From Puccinia triticina (Eukaryota > Basidiomycota > Pucciniomycetes > Pucciniales > Pucciniaceae), in the NCBI RefSeq assembly GCF_026914185.1, contig NC_070570.1, forward strand, positions 2,790,001 through 2,854,000: 64,000 nt of DNA, written 5' to 3'. The position numbers were made by a program, and so were the translations under genes. Below are positions 42,102 to 52,914 of the stretch, in pieces (the stretch's first letter is position 1; every line of letters starts with the position of its first letter). The notes below the pieces were generated by a model. That model was not told the origin of the DNA and did not search any database. It was given only the letters and a program-made list of their open reading frames with translations.

Positions 42102-42307
42102 CATTCTACATAGGTCAAGGGAGGATGCTTTGGGCAGTACACCCAATACACAACCCTACACAACCACCAAAAAACCATATTAGAAAATTTGAACGGTTTT
42201 AATACAGACTAGCACAGCTAAGGTGCAATCAAGGATGCGCTAACCGCGTGGCTGTATCAATTTCTCTCCAAAGTGGAAATGAAGGCACTCTGGAATAAAT
42301 TACCATG

Positions 42308-45300
42308 TACACACCGGGACAAGTGGGTCGCCCACCGATTGTCCTCCGTGGCGCCCGGCTGCCTCTGCAAGAGATTTACGCCTGCATGTCGTGATTTTGC
42401 CACATGTAGGCTGGGCGTCGCCACCCACCGTTCATATGTCGTACAGGTCAGGCGCCCCCCATACGACCATTGGACGACACCTATGACTTGCGACGCAGAG
42501 GCGTGTGGCAAAACCACGACGGGCGCACGCCCGCCGCGGTCGTTTGGATGATGCCTGCATGGCGGGCGGCGGGCCGCATGATGACATGGGCTCTGTCCTC
42601 TTGGGGGGCGGGTGGCGGGCGGCTCTCCCGGGGCCTGGGGGTCGTCGGTTAGGGTGTCATTTGGGCGGCCTCTGGGCTGACCAATTTGGCTTCCCATCAA
42701 CGCTTGCCAGGGCGCCTGATGCCTGGCTGATTCCTGTTGGGTAGGACGTAGGCGAGCCCGATAGAGGGCGGGGCCAAGGGCGCGGGTGAGCTGGCCATCT
42801 GGGGCCTGGCTGGCCGCCGGGGGCCAGCTGCTGCGACATCGTGCACAACGATGGGGGATGGTCGCCCACGGCGCCGGCCAAAAGGCCGGGAGGACCACTC
42901 GGGCTCCGTCAGCCGTTCGGCATTGGGCAGTGAGCGGCAGACCAGCCACAGCCGACTGGGAGGGGGCTCAGGGGGGCCATGTTAATCACGCTGGATTCGT
43001 ATTGCGCAAGCTCGCTGCGTGATTAGTGGGATGCCAATGACTGGCTGGAATCTCATTCATTTCGCAGATCGCTGGGGTACAAATCATGCTACGTAATCAT
43101 GGGGCGGAGGGGGGGGCTATCTTCAGATGGGGAGCATAGGGGGAGCAGAGGGGGGACTGCATGGCGGAGGTCGTGGGAGGACGTGTCATGATCATCGCCG
43201 GGCTGGAGCGTTCATGCCATAAGCGCCACCTGCGCAGTCACCTCGGCATCAGTTGGGCACTGGCAGCTCTACCAGGGGGGAAGAGCCAAACAGGTTGTGA
43301 TCCTTCTCAACTACAAGTACGGTCCACCTGATAAGGTACGCAACGTCAGCTGGGGAGTTGCGAACATAGTGACCCATACTAGACAACTTACGTATTCACC
43401 GCGTTTGGGTTCTAAAAATTGGGGAGGGAAGTGGGTGCGCTGGTATTGAGCGGGCTGTTGGCAAAGTGAGTTCTGCAGGGGATGAGCGGGAGGAGGGTTC
43501 AGTTTTCGCGGGCTAGGTGATAGGGTGATTTACTCACCATGACCATGCGGAATACAGATCGTTCTTGAGTGTCTCTGGCGTACGCTTTGACATTGCTGAT
43601 CATCATGTCGTTGTGGGCCGCTCCTCACATGACTTCCTGGGTCCGGGGTAATATGGTGGATGTTAGTGTGGGCGGGAGATGCGTTGGGGAGCAGGGGGCG
43701 GGGGGTTGACTGACCTTGACAGCTGGGAGATACTCAATTATTCGGACTTGATCCGCCTGGCTGAGGGCAATGGGGGGGCGGCTTCCCCAGCGGTAGGGGC
43801 GCCGGGGTTGATTTGCTGGAGGATGGCTCCGAGCATGGAGAATAACATAATGTTTTGTTGAGCCTGTGGCATCTGTCATGGGAACACGCGGGAGTAGGGG
43901 TGTGGGGAAGGACGGATGTTGCGCGTCAGCGGGGGGGGCAAAAGGATGGGCAATAGGGTGGGCGGGAATGCCAGGGGTAGGAGAAGGGGTGGGGGAGGCT
44001 TGGGGGACAATAAGGTAGGAGGAGGGGCAGGTTGTCTGGTTCTCATACCAATTTGATTGGTGGGGGCCCAAGTCTGTGGGGGCCTAGTAACCCTAAGATG
44101 GGGATGCACCTCGCCCATGTAGGTCTGGGCGAGGTGCCCCTCGCTGCTGCGCCAGCCCCGTCTCGCGAGCCTGCTAGAAATGCGGGGGGCCCGGGCCTTG
44201 CGCGCGCGGGCCGGCCAGGCCCGCAGCCCCGTTTGGTTTTTGATACAAGTCCCAGCATGCCTCACGCAAGGTGCCACGGCACCAGCAACGCCAGCCCAGC
44301 TTCGCCAATGGACCACCGCGTGGGTCGTCCTGCTCCACCTTCCCCGAAGAGAATCAAACAAGATGCACCGGCCAACAGTCATAGCCCATGGGAAGGAGCC
44401 GAAGTGAAGTTGTGGAGCCGGGCGAACTGGAACCACTGGCCGAAGCCAGGTGGTGGTTGGAGTGGATAGAATTTCTGGTGGTAGTAGATCCGGGCCTGCT
44501 GGAGCGAGAGTGGCTGTGATTGGAGGGTTGACTGCCACGCTTGGCGTGCGCTGAGGAGGAGAGGGAGGATTGGGTGAGGCGAGTGATCATTGGGCGGGTT
44601 GAGCAGGGGGTTGTCGGGATCAGAGTCGGGCGAGGCTGAGGAGCGGAGAGGGTTGGGGACCGAGTCAAGCCAGCTGAGGAGGTCTGAGGAGAGCTGTTTG
44701 GCCTGCGACTTGAGGCGCTGGTGCTGGTCGAAGAGCTTGATGGAGATGCGTGCGGGAGAGGGAGAGGTTGGGTGGGTCTGGTTGAAGATGAAGGTGAGTG
44801 AGGAGAGACAGATGGCGATGGGGGCGAGGGTGAGCAGGAGCAGGTTGCACTTGCGGCTGCGAGGCGGGATGAGGTGGTGGTGGATGATGGGGGTGAGGAG
44901 GGGGGCGAGAGGTAGATGGGCTGGTACTTTGGGCTGTCTCTGGGGGCAGGCAGAGGCCTGTCGGCGGCAGGGTGATCAATCCCCCGGCCTTCTCACTGGC
45001 CGGCGCATCCCGTCAAGCTCGTGAGCCCTCGCGTACGCGTGGCGCCGAGCAGTCGAGGCCGACTGCTGGGCAACTGTGTGGCAACTGTGTGGCGCAGCGC
45101 TCCTGTCATCTATCACCGGCGCAATCATGACCGGTGCGAAACGGCAGCGTCCTTACCTGACGCTGCCATAGGACGCCGCCCCAACCAAGACGCTTGGGTG
45201 GCATCGCCCACGGGCGCCGGACTGATGGTGTCAAGGGCAGCTGTCCACCTGCGGCCTCTACTGGCGCCACCACGGCCCTCACGACCCAAGGCGTGTCATG

Positions 45301-45415
45301 GTGGCGTCAGTATCCCCTCCTGGTCATCCTGGCGTACTGTACCGCCCACCTGGCGCATGTACGACTGAAGCGTCAGGTGGGCGCAGGCGCTTTTCCCGAT
45401 TCGCCCGGGTGTGTA
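42308..45415. mobile_element. GC-rich TIR-bounded segment (possible Pack-type element)
   Basis: Left TACACACCGGG...GTGGGTCGCCCACC and right GGTGGGCGCAGG...CCCGGGTGTGTA are imperfect inverted ends of about 40 bp; CCATG follows or precedes both borders (ACCATG / GCCATG). The 3.1-kb interior is strikingly GC-rich with many short palindromes, against AT-rich flanks. It contains the GT90-like fragment at 44379-44995. Frames in 42257-43020 look like GC-driven noise. The superfamily is unknown. Confidence 0.55.
44379..44995 (-). pseudogene. N-terminal part of GT90/CAP10-like glycosyltransferase
   Basis: A minus-strand frame opens near 44995 without an ATG. It shows a Pro-rich head, a basic stop-transfer flank and a membrane segment (CNLLLLTLAPIAICLSSL) as in type II Golgi enzymes, a coiled Gln/Lys stretch, then HPILPLLLSARQAWQSTL and YHQKFYPLQPPPGFGQWFQF. 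The last motif is typical just before the catalytic domain of CAP10/GT90 fungal glycosyltransferases. It stops at 44379; the catalytic domain is absent. Likely a host gene 5' segment captured by the surrounding element, or a gene truncated by it. Confidence 0.5.
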
Positions 45416-45419
45416 GCCA

Positions 45420-45910
45420 TGTATGATGTGCAAGAGGAATCTCCAGGTTGCATTACAAATTTTTGACGATTGGTTTTGGCTGGGTGGACTTTGGATTCCA
45501 TCACATTTCAACAGGAATCCAGGATCAGATGGATTTTTTCTCTGGATTATATGACTGATTATGCTCACTCTATGTAGTGCGCGGCAACATCAGATTTGGC
45601 AGAAAGATCAGTCTTTGGAGGATTCATTGGTTGGTCACAAACCCACCGCCCCTTGATCCAAGAAAATTAAATGATTCATCCAACCATGACCTAATGCTGT
45701 TTTTTTGCTCAAGATAGCCCAAGCTGAGTCTAAATAATGGGGGATTTCACGTACTACTGATGGTAAAAGCTGCATTCAAACCTTGTTATAATTGGCCTTG
45801 CTTATTCTCAGAAAGCGTTTATTCAGTTTTTGTGGGAAGCTTCCCTTTGGAAGCAAGATCCAACAAGCAACCTTGACTGAAGTTTTTCATGAGCAAACAA
45901 ACCTTGTTCA
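45420..45910. other. Stretch without gene
   Basis: AT-rich single-copy-looking DNA. No feature recognised. Confidence 0.4.
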
Positions 45911-45919
45911 AAGATTATA

Positions 45920-46856
45920 GGGGCAGGCTTTAGGCACGCCAAAAAATTCCCAGATGCACGCCAAAAAAGGCGTGCACTCCTGACCACTCCAAGATTTTTG
46001 GAGTGCAGGATGGTTTACTCCAAAACCAGCCCCCATTTGGAGTGCACAACCCTGCACTCCAGGTGGTATGGAGTGAACACCCCGCCACGCCAAAACCAGC
46101 CCTCAGCTCCCCTCGACCGCCGGTCTGCGGCGGCTACACATGTCCCTCTCGATGACCGGGACCGACCGGTCATCGAGAGGACAAACACAGCACTCTCGAT
46201 GACCGGGACCGCCCGGTCATCAAGAGGACAAACCCCCCCTCGATGACCGGGACAGACCGGACCGGTTATCAAGGGATACAGCTCTCGATGACCGGTCTGT
46301 GCCGGTCATCGAGAGGGGCTTTGTCCTCTCAATGACCGGTCTGTGCCGGTCATCAAGAGGGGTGTGTCCTCTCGCTGACCGGTCGGTCCCGGTCATTGAG
46401 AGGGGTGTGTTTGTCCTCTTGATGACCGGTTGGTCCCGGTCATCGAGAGGGGTTGTGTCCTCTTGATGACCGGTCTGTGCCGGTCATCGAGAGGGGTGTG
46501 TCCTCTCGATGACCGGTCCGTCCCGGTCATCGAGAGGGGTGTGTTTGTCCTCTTGATGACCGGGCGGTCCCGGTCATCGAGAGTGCTGTGTTTGTCCTCT
46601 CGATGACCGGTCGGTCCCGGTCATCGAGAGGGACATGTGTAGCCGCCGCAGACCGGCGGTCGAGGGGAGCTGAGGGCTGGTTTTGGCGTGGCGGGGTGTT
46701 CACTCCATACCACCTGGAGTGCAGGGTTGTGCACTCCAAATGGGGGCTGGTTTTGGAGTAAACCATCCTGCACTCCAAAAATCTTGGAGTGGTCAGGAGT
46801 GCACGCCTTTTTTGGCGTGCATCTGGGAATTTTTTGGCGTGCCTAAAGCCTGCCCC
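45920..46856. mobile_element. Long-TIR foldback element with palindromic satellite core
   Basis: Arms of about 230 bp starting GGGGCAGGCTTTAGGCACGCC are essentially perfect inverted copies. They contain smaller stems (CTGCACTCC, GGCGTGCA). The 8-bp flanks AGATTATA and AAATTATA match at seven of eight. The centre is the array at 46134-46643. No ORF. The 8-bp duplication suggests hAT-type or related transposition. Nearly identical arms point to recent activity or repair. Confidence 0.85.
46134..46643. repeat. Palindromic satellite, CGATGACCGG...CCGGTCATCG units
   Basis: About eleven units of roughly 45 bp: CTCTCGATGACCGG, a short GTCTGTG or GTCGGTC spacer, CCGGTCATCGAGAG, then GGGTGTGT. Every unit is a hairpin, and the whole forms the centre of a larger palindrome. 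Confidence 0.92.
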
Positions 46857-46864
46857 AAATTATA

Positions 46865-47170
46865 AAGTGTTTTGGGGCAATATCCGATTCCCAATCAAAC
46901 CAAATGGAATCACTCATGATCTAAACAATGCAGGAATTCCTGTTGGCTAAATTTCTTGATCTGGACTAGGGAAAGACCTTACTGGAAGGTGAAAATTGAT
47001 TGAGATCAAGTTTTCACCAGCAAACAAGGCTTAGCACCTCCCACCAAATCAAGCCATTTAGGTGACAGGAAGTCCTCAAATGAGAAGAGGAATAAGGAAC
47101 TAGATCAAGAACATTTGAATTGGCTCAGAATACATGCACATTAAACTCATAAAAAATAATCCTTGAAGGA
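46865..47170. other. Stretch without gene
   Basis: No ORF, repeat or signal recognised. Confidence 0.4.
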
Positions 47171-47443
47171 CTAGAAAGCTTTCAGGTTGAAGCTGGGTTG
47201 GGGGCCAAGACTGCTCTTTTGAAACTGCGGCCCTTCATGCCAGAAGCATTCCAACAGACCATCCAGAGAAGTTTTGGGCTTGCCCTTTTCTTTTAGCTGT
47301 GGCCCTCCGAAGTTAATATGGTGCTCTGTTGTGGGTGTCTTGGGTTGCCCGTTCATCAACATCATGTTCGAGTAAAATGTGAAGTGGGCTGAAATGTAGT
47401 ACAACAGAGACCAACAGTTTGGAACGGTGCCATGTGCTGTCAT
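47171..47443 (-). CDS. Short ORF of unknown status
   Basis: Ninety codons from an ATG at 47443, divergent to the gene at 47716 and about 270 bp from it. There is no signal peptide or known motif. It could be chance or the last exon of something larger. Confidence 0.2.
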   Translation of the reverse strand: MTAHGTVPNCWSLLYYISAHFTFYSNMMLMNGQPKTPTTEHHINFGGPQLKEKGKPKTSLDGLLECFWHEGPQFQKSSLGPQPSFNLKAF

Positions 47444-47715
47444 GTGTCGATCGGCAGCCTGTAATTTAAAGTACCAGAAAGTACCCCTGATACATATTTA
47501 CATGATCGTCCGGGGGGAGCCGGGGGGCTGGTTCTGATTCGGACGGTGCGAAACTCGCGGATTTTACTGGGGGCGTGGCAGATTCCAGCTGGACTTCAGC
47601 TGTGCCTCGGCCGAACTCCGAGTCCAGACCCACCCACCGCCTCCCCACACTGCACAGTCGACGACCGACCAAAAACAGTCAGCGGGTTGAACCGAACTCA
47701 CACTCCACACACATC

Positions 47716-49035
47716 ATGACCATCACCATCCCGAGCCATCGTCAGTCGTTTCATCTCCCCCCGTCCCCAGCCTAAGAACACAGCAACTGACCTTGCATAC
47801 CACCATCTTCTGCCCAGCAGCCTCGCCCCAGTTCACCCTCAACCCGCCCTCCCCACTCCAGCCTCGTGCCCATCCCAAAGCCGTCTTATCGCCCGTCCTC
47901 CTCTCGGAGAAGCCCCGGAAGAAGGATTTCCCGAGCGTGGCCAAGCTGCTCGACGGGCTCAGCTTCCAGGATGAAACCCATCCGGACTTCATCCTGCGCG
48001 CCGCCCGATTCAAAGCTAAGGCCAATCCGCTCATCCATCGTTCCTCGCTCATCGACCCTCCCACCCTCCACGTTCGCTCGTCTATCGACGCCTCCAGCCC
48101 TATTAGCAGTCCTCTTACGCCAACCAACACCCTCTCACCATCGATAGTCGCGCCCCCCTCCCCGTCGATACCCCTCATCCTCCAGAGAACATCATCTGAC
48201 TCTACCACCACCACCACTGCTACTACCTCACCCATAACTCCGTTCTCACCCTCCTCCACGTCCAACGGCTTCCATGCAGTCAGTAGCCCTGACCACCAAG
48301 CACCTATCAGCTCCCGCAAACGTCCGTATAATCCATCTGAGCAGGATGAAGAGGACAGTGATGAAGAGAAGAGCGAGTCTGAGAGTGAGCGGGCTGCGGG
48401 TCATCCGACGTTCGGTCTGGGGATCGATTGGCAGGCCGGACTCATCACACAGTCCAGAAGACCCCACGCCGATCCCGAGCGGCCCCTCGCCCGTCCCTCC
48501 CATTTCTGGCGAACCAAACTCCCCCTCGACCCTCCTGCTGATCATCGTCTGACTGAGAAGACCCATATCGCCGCGCATGAAAGCCAGTTCATCGGCTTGA
48601 TGGCCTCCAGATCTCTCGAGATCCGTCAGACTGACAAACGGAGGCGTGAGTCTGAATTCTCCTTCTCTCTCTTCTTCCCCACATCCCCCGTTCCCTTCAA
48701 CGGGATCCCAGAAGCCATATCGTGCAGAACCCACCCCCTTCTCATCGCCCTGGATACACATATACATCTCGGAGATCTTATGAGCGCGCGTGTTTCGGGT
48801 CTGGATCCTGTTGATTCACTCTTCCCACTAAACAAAAAAAATACAGCCTGTTCACTCCATCAGTTTTCTTCTCTCCCTTATGAAAGAAGAGACAAGATGG
48901 CTGAACATAAAAAATTGTTTCCCCTTATCTCAAACCCGTTGTTGTTGGGTATGGATGCTCGGATGGATATGGTTTCTTTCTATGTTTGCAGGGTTTGTTC
49001 ATGGAGCCCGATTCCACCCTCACGGGATCCGGTAA
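47716..49035 (+). CDS. Ser/Pro-rich protein of unknown function, three exons
   Basis: Proposed exons 47716-47740, 47818-48645 and 48992-49035 sum to 299 codons in frame. Intron 1 (77 nt, GTCAGT...AACTGAC...CCCAG) connects the only nearby ATG to the long frame, which has no ATG of its own. The protein has a Pro-rich head, a KKDFPSVAKLLDGLSFQDE segment, a Ser/Thr-rich disordered middle, an acidic run (EQDEEDSDEEKSESESE), a conserved-looking SHFWRTKLPLDPP region and a basic C-terminus (DKRRR). Intron 2 (346 nt) is long; without it the frame runs to 49385 through low-complexity hydrophobic sequence. Possibly nuclear; no family recognised. Confidence 0.55.
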
Positions 49036-49039
49036 CCAA

Positions 49040-49580
49040 CCAGATCGTCATCCTTCATATGCATCCGTGTACTCTTCATCTCGCTCGTTTATATCTGAGT
49101 CGTCCTTGTCGTCTCCGTTCCTTTTTCTTTTTATCTGTCGCAACCCACTTGGTACCGCTTTCTTTTCTTTTCCTTCCTTCATTATTGTGTATTTCTTATA
49201 TACACATATATATGTATGTATTGGTCTTGTTTGGGCTTTTCTTTTTTTTCCTTAATGTATCTCCTCTATTTGTTCAACATCACTACTTACATAAACTTGT
49301 TTTCCCGTCCAAAAATCATCAAGTCTCACAGAGGAATAAAGAAAACACTTATCATATCATCAACAAATCCAGTCTTCTCCAATAACAAAGAAACAATGGT
49401 ATTCATAGCCATTAATGTGTTAGTAATGTCTTCTAGCTTGCCTGGCAAGAGCTACTTCACCACAAAGTGTCAACCCCATTGACACCACAGGCTCCAAACG
49501 CCTTGCCCCACCCATGGAGGTAAACTGAGCTATAACAGTGCAATGGGGACACAACTGCAATCACACCATGCTTGATATTT
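49040..49580. other. 3' flank without further gene
   Basis: Presumed 3' untranslated and intergenic DNA of the preceding gene, T-rich to about 49260. No other gene supported. Confidence 0.4.
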
Positions 49581-49591
49581 GTAATCTGAGA

Positions 49592-49667
49592 TGTTCAACC
49601 AGGTTGAACCTACTAAGTAGGTTCAACCTGGTTGAACAGTCCAGGAAGTAGGTCCTACTTCCTGGAC
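49592..49667. repeat. Two adjacent perfect palindromes
   Basis: 49592-49638 is a 23-bp perfect inverted repeat about one central base (TGTTCAACCAGGTTGAACC...). Directly after it, 49639-49667 is a 14-bp perfect inverted repeat about one base (GTCCAGGAAGTAGG...). Both centres carry CTACT/AGTAGG. The inner GTTCAACC itself recurs as a smaller palindrome. Function unknown. The rest of 49668-50300 shows nothing. Confidence 0.9.
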
Positions 49668-50309
49668 AGACAGATATGGCCCGGTATGGAGTTTCTTTTA
49701 TTCAAGGATCAAGGTCCAGATTGAATAGTATTTATAGTCTTGATAAACAAATGCGTTGATTTCTTTGGCAAACAGAAGAAGGGCTCCAAATAGATGGAGA
49801 TGCAAGAAAGTCATCCCATCTCCCTGTCCATTCAGTTTTGGCTGGATATGTGCTAAGATATCCGTAGGATTGCACAAAGAGTCAAAACCAGGCTAGCCGC
49901 TAAAATATAAGCCTCTGATCACCACCAAGCAGCCCAGCTTGGGTGTCCTTGCCTGCACTTGAACTTTGTGCAGTTGGCAGAGCACTGCAGCAGAGTACCA
50001 GAGAATCAGAGACTGAGATTGAAAATTTCAAGGGATGACATGAATGGCAAAAGTTGAAAAGATGTGATTCCACTTCAAAAGTGCAGGAGTGTGAAAAAAA
50101 GATGAGTAAAAATGAGTAAAAGATAGATTGAATAGCAAATCAAAAATAGTGGAGAACAAGATAAAATTAATAGACTGAGTGTGAAAAAGAACATTCAGAG
50201 ATATAAAAGAGGATGATTTCAAGAAAAACAGGTGTAAGACCACAGTGATACCAGTTGCTGACAGGTTGGAAGGTAAATCCCTTTGTTAGATTATGAATCT
50301 GGCAGCTCA

Positions 50310-50363
50310 GGCTTTGTAGCTTAGTGGTCAAGCAGGCACCTAGAGTTAGCCCAACCTGGGTTT

Positions 50364-50379
<16 letters not shown>
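50310..50379 (+). ncRNA. tRNA-like sequence (probable tRNA-derived pseudogene)
   Basis: Seventy nucleotides fit the cloverleaf spacing exactly. The acceptor GGCTTTG/TGGAGCC pairs with wobbles, D stem GCTT/AAGC and T stem CTGGG/CCTGG are complete. A box TAGCTTAGTGG is perfect and B box GGTTTGAGTCC is one off. The anticodon stem has only three pairs, and the loop CTAGAGT would give AGA (Ser) without the long variable arm Ser tRNAs need. So it is likely a SINE head or pseudogene. It lies about 180 bp beyond the stop of the 50559-52910 gene. Confidence 0.5.
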
Positions 50380-50395
<16 letters not shown>

Positions 50396-50558
50396 CCTTG
50401 ACTCACAACAAAATCAACTTTAGAGATAATAAATTGGGAAAGACCTTGTGAAGCTTTTGAAAGTAAGATAATCCATTGGCTTTTATTCTGATAAATGGAT
50501 ACCATGTATAGGAAATTTAATCAAACTGCTAATCAAGTGAACAAAGGCATTTTGTTTT

Positions 50559-52910
50559 TTATTGTCTGCTTGAAATGCCCCATTTCAGCTGATGTTGATC
50601 AGAAATTTGAATTGGAAATTCCCTATTTGATTGTATTATTTTCAGCATCCTGTAGAGATCAGCTGAGAGGTTCCTGACTGAATAGTAGAAAAGATGATTG
50701 AAAAATGATTTTGTCAAGTGTATGATAGATGTCTTATCTTTCATGCGTATCTCCTCCCAGAGCTTTGTGTATTTAACTTCCAACCAGATGTCTAAAAAAT
50801 TCCAAAGTGTTTGTGTTGTGTGATTGTATGGGTGTTTGAAACATGCTGTGATTTTCTTCAACCTTCCTTGCAAGCTCAACTCATCTCCTTTAAGCTCCTC
50901 AGGGTGGATCAAAAGATGTTGGATTCTCTCAAAAAGCTCACTGGCCTCCCGGAGCTCATTGGTGTAATCAAATTTTTCTTCTGGTTGATTTCCTCTTGAC
51001 AATGGCGCCACTGTAACTATGGTCTGAACATAGAATAGATATACTGGGAAAATTTGTGGGAGGTGACACAATATTATCCTTTGACCGGAAATCTTGAAAT
51101 CAAGATTTGTTTTTTCTTTCCAGTATGTGTACCACAGATTTTTGTATTTATAAAATCCATATATCTCATTTCTAAGAGGTAAACTTACAGTTGTCAATAC
51201 AACTTTACTATCTGGATTTTGTTTCTTCAAATATTCACATACCATCTTCAACTGATACCTTTTTAATGTGATGTTTGGCTTGGTAATTTCTGGATCCTTG
51301 TAAATCATAAATTTCATGAAAGCTTTATATCCTGGATGCATACCTTGGCATTCCATTAAATCCTTCAATGTTAACATTGGTAGCTTATTGTGGCTTGTAT
51401 ACATGGCATCAATAAATGTTTCATATTGTTGACCCAATGGTTTTGTATTTGGAAATTTTGTGAATGTTGAGCTGGTTGGATTTGTTGTCATCTGTGAAAT
51501 TTCAATCCCCTCACCCGGGTATCCTTCTGGGAGGCCTTGGGATAAATTCATATAATCTCCTTCTTCCCAGTTTTTTCCAGAAAGATTATTTCTCATGCTG
51601 AGGTAGGAATGAGGACCTGATGCTTCTAATCTTGTCAGATTGTCAGGGATATGGAATGGTTTCTTGTAAGGTTGATCAGGAGAAGTTGAAAATGGAAATT
51701 TAAATGCTCCAAGATACCGCCTTTTTGAAATCCTTTGAAATCCATCTTTTTTTCCAGGAGTTGCTCCCTCTGTAAAAGTTTTGGTTTTCATTGAATTTGC
51801 TGCTAAATCATGGTAAATTGGTGGTGATATTTTGTCTTCAATCTGTGAGAAATATTCTGATTTGTGGCTTTCCTTGGGCGATGTTTGCAAATTTTCTGAA
51901 GTGGATGGGGGGGATGGAAGCAAGAAAGATGTTGTTTCTCCACTTTTTATGGAAATTTTTTCATGTCCCCCATGGTTGCTGTCTGGTTGAATTTGTGAAT
52001 CTTTGTTCCTTGAGTTCATCCAGGCTTCCAATTGATGAAATTCAAAATTATCATTCAATTCAGGATTCTCCCAGACTTGGAAATTCTGGGGGAATTGTTC
52101 CTCCAATTGGTGATCTTGGTCAAGAGGAAAACTTTTTGTGATTGTGAGATCATTCTTTGGTTTGTGGCTTTTGGAATCACTTTGCTTCATCTCAGGTTGC
52201 TGATATGTCATTTTAGAATGTGGGTCATCATTTAAAGTACAAGCTTGTTGAGAATTCCTTGATGGGGATTGATGATATTCAGCCAGAGGGTATTCTTGAG
52301 ATTTAATGAAAGAATGGCCTCCTTCATAGCCACTTGAATGAAATGAAAGTGGAAAATCATTTGCCCACAGATTAAGAAAGCTACTGGCTTCTTGGGATAG
52401 AAGGGGATTTATTGCCAATGATGATGATTCTGTGGGTTGATTTTGATATAATATTCCTTTGCAATTGGTATTGGGTGTTCTGTTTTTATCTTGATTTTTT
52501 TCTAATGATGATGATGTAGAATCTCTCCTGGAATTGATGCTGAGACCAAAGCAATTAAATCCAAAAGTATCATTTGGATTGGAATCTTCCCAGAGATTGA
52601 AAAGCTGGGTTCCAGGATTGGCTTCCAAATAATTATCTTTGCTCACAGCAATGTTGGGGTAATCAGATTCTTCTGGATAAAAGGTCTCTTTTTCATAGCC
52701 ACCTGAGTAATCTGAAAGCAGTAGTTCAGATTTCTGAAGGTTGAGAAATTCTGTTGATTTTATGTTTTGAGGAGGGTCATTTACTAAGTCTGATACTGAA
52801 GGCTGAGCAAAATTTGGATCACAAATATCTCTGAAAATACATGAATATTCAGTTGCACCAGCAAGATCAATCACACAAAAAGTATAGAACAGGCGGGTGC
52901 ACCAGTGCAT
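50559..52910 (-). CDS. Putative secreted 783-residue protein of unknown function
   Basis: A single open frame from ATG 52910 to TAA 50559, with no introns needed. The first ~20 residues (MHWCTRLFYTFCVIDLAGA) may be a weak signal peptide. The first two thirds are Ser/Asn/Gln-rich and low in complexity, with diverged internal repeats (FNLWEDSNPNDTFGFN versus FQVWENPELNDNFEFH; SSGYEGGHSF versus SNHGGHEKIS). The last ~280 residues look globular and helical (MHPGYKAFMKFMIYKDPE, YKYKNLWYTYWKEK, SADLYRMLKII). No known domain recognised. A long ORF in AT-rich DNA without stops strongly supports it as a gene. Rust-lineage-specific secretion is inference. Confidence 0.75.
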   Translation of the reverse strand: MHWCTRLFYTFCVIDLAGATEYSCIFRDICDPNFAQPSVSDLVNDPPQNIKSTEFLNLQKSELLLSDYSGGYEKETFYPEESDYPNIAVSKDNYLEANPGTQLFNLWEDSNPNDTFGFNCFGLSINSRRDSTSSSLEKNQDKNRTPNTNCKGILYQNQPTESSSLAINPLLSQEASSFLNLWANDFPLSFHSSGYEGGHSFIKSQEYPLAEYHQSPSRNSQQACTLNDDPHSKMTYQQPEMKQSDSKSHKPKNDLTITKSFPLDQDHQLEEQFPQNFQVWENPELNDNFEFHQLEAWMNSRNKDSQIQPDSNHGGHEKISIKSGETTSFLLPSPPSTSENLQTSPKESHKSEYFSQIEDKISPPIYHDLAANSMKTKTFTEGATPGKKDGFQRISKRRYLGAFKFPFSTSPDQPYKKPFHIPDNLTRLEASGPHSYLSMRNNLSGKNWEEGDYMNLSQGLPEGYPGEGIEISQMTTNPTSSTFTKFPNTKPLGQQYETFIDAMYTSHNKLPMLTLKDLMECQGMHPGYKAFMKFMIYKDPEITKPNITLKRYQLKMVCEYLKKQNPDSKVVLTTVSLPLRNEIYGFYKYKNLWYTYWKEKTNLDFKISGQRIILCHLPQIFPVYLFYVQTIVTVAPLSRGNQPEEKFDYTNELREASELFERIQHLLIHPEELKGDELSLQGRLKKITACFKHPYNHTTQTLWNFLDIWLEVKYTKLWEEIRMKDKTSIIHLTKSFFNHLFYYSVRNLSADLYRMLKIIQSNREFPIQISDQHQLKWGISSRQ

Positions 52911-52914
52911 GCTT

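Noticed and set aside
42257..42949. 230-codon minus-strand ORF
   Set aside because: Lies in very GC-rich DNA where stops are rare by composition, extends across the proposed TIR, and shows no domain-like pattern.
46134..46643. CRISPR-like regular array
   Set aside because: Units are palindromes with near-constant, non-unique spacers inside a foldback element of a eukaryote; no cas genes.
48646..49385. Unspliced extension of the 47716 gene to 49385
   Set aside because: The added sequence is Phe/Leu-rich low complexity resembling a T-rich 3' flank; a GTGAGT donor and TTTGCAG acceptor give a short in-frame end instead.
50310..50379. Functional tRNA-Ser (AGA)
   Set aside because: Anticodon stem has only three pairs and the long variable arm of Ser tRNAs is missing.
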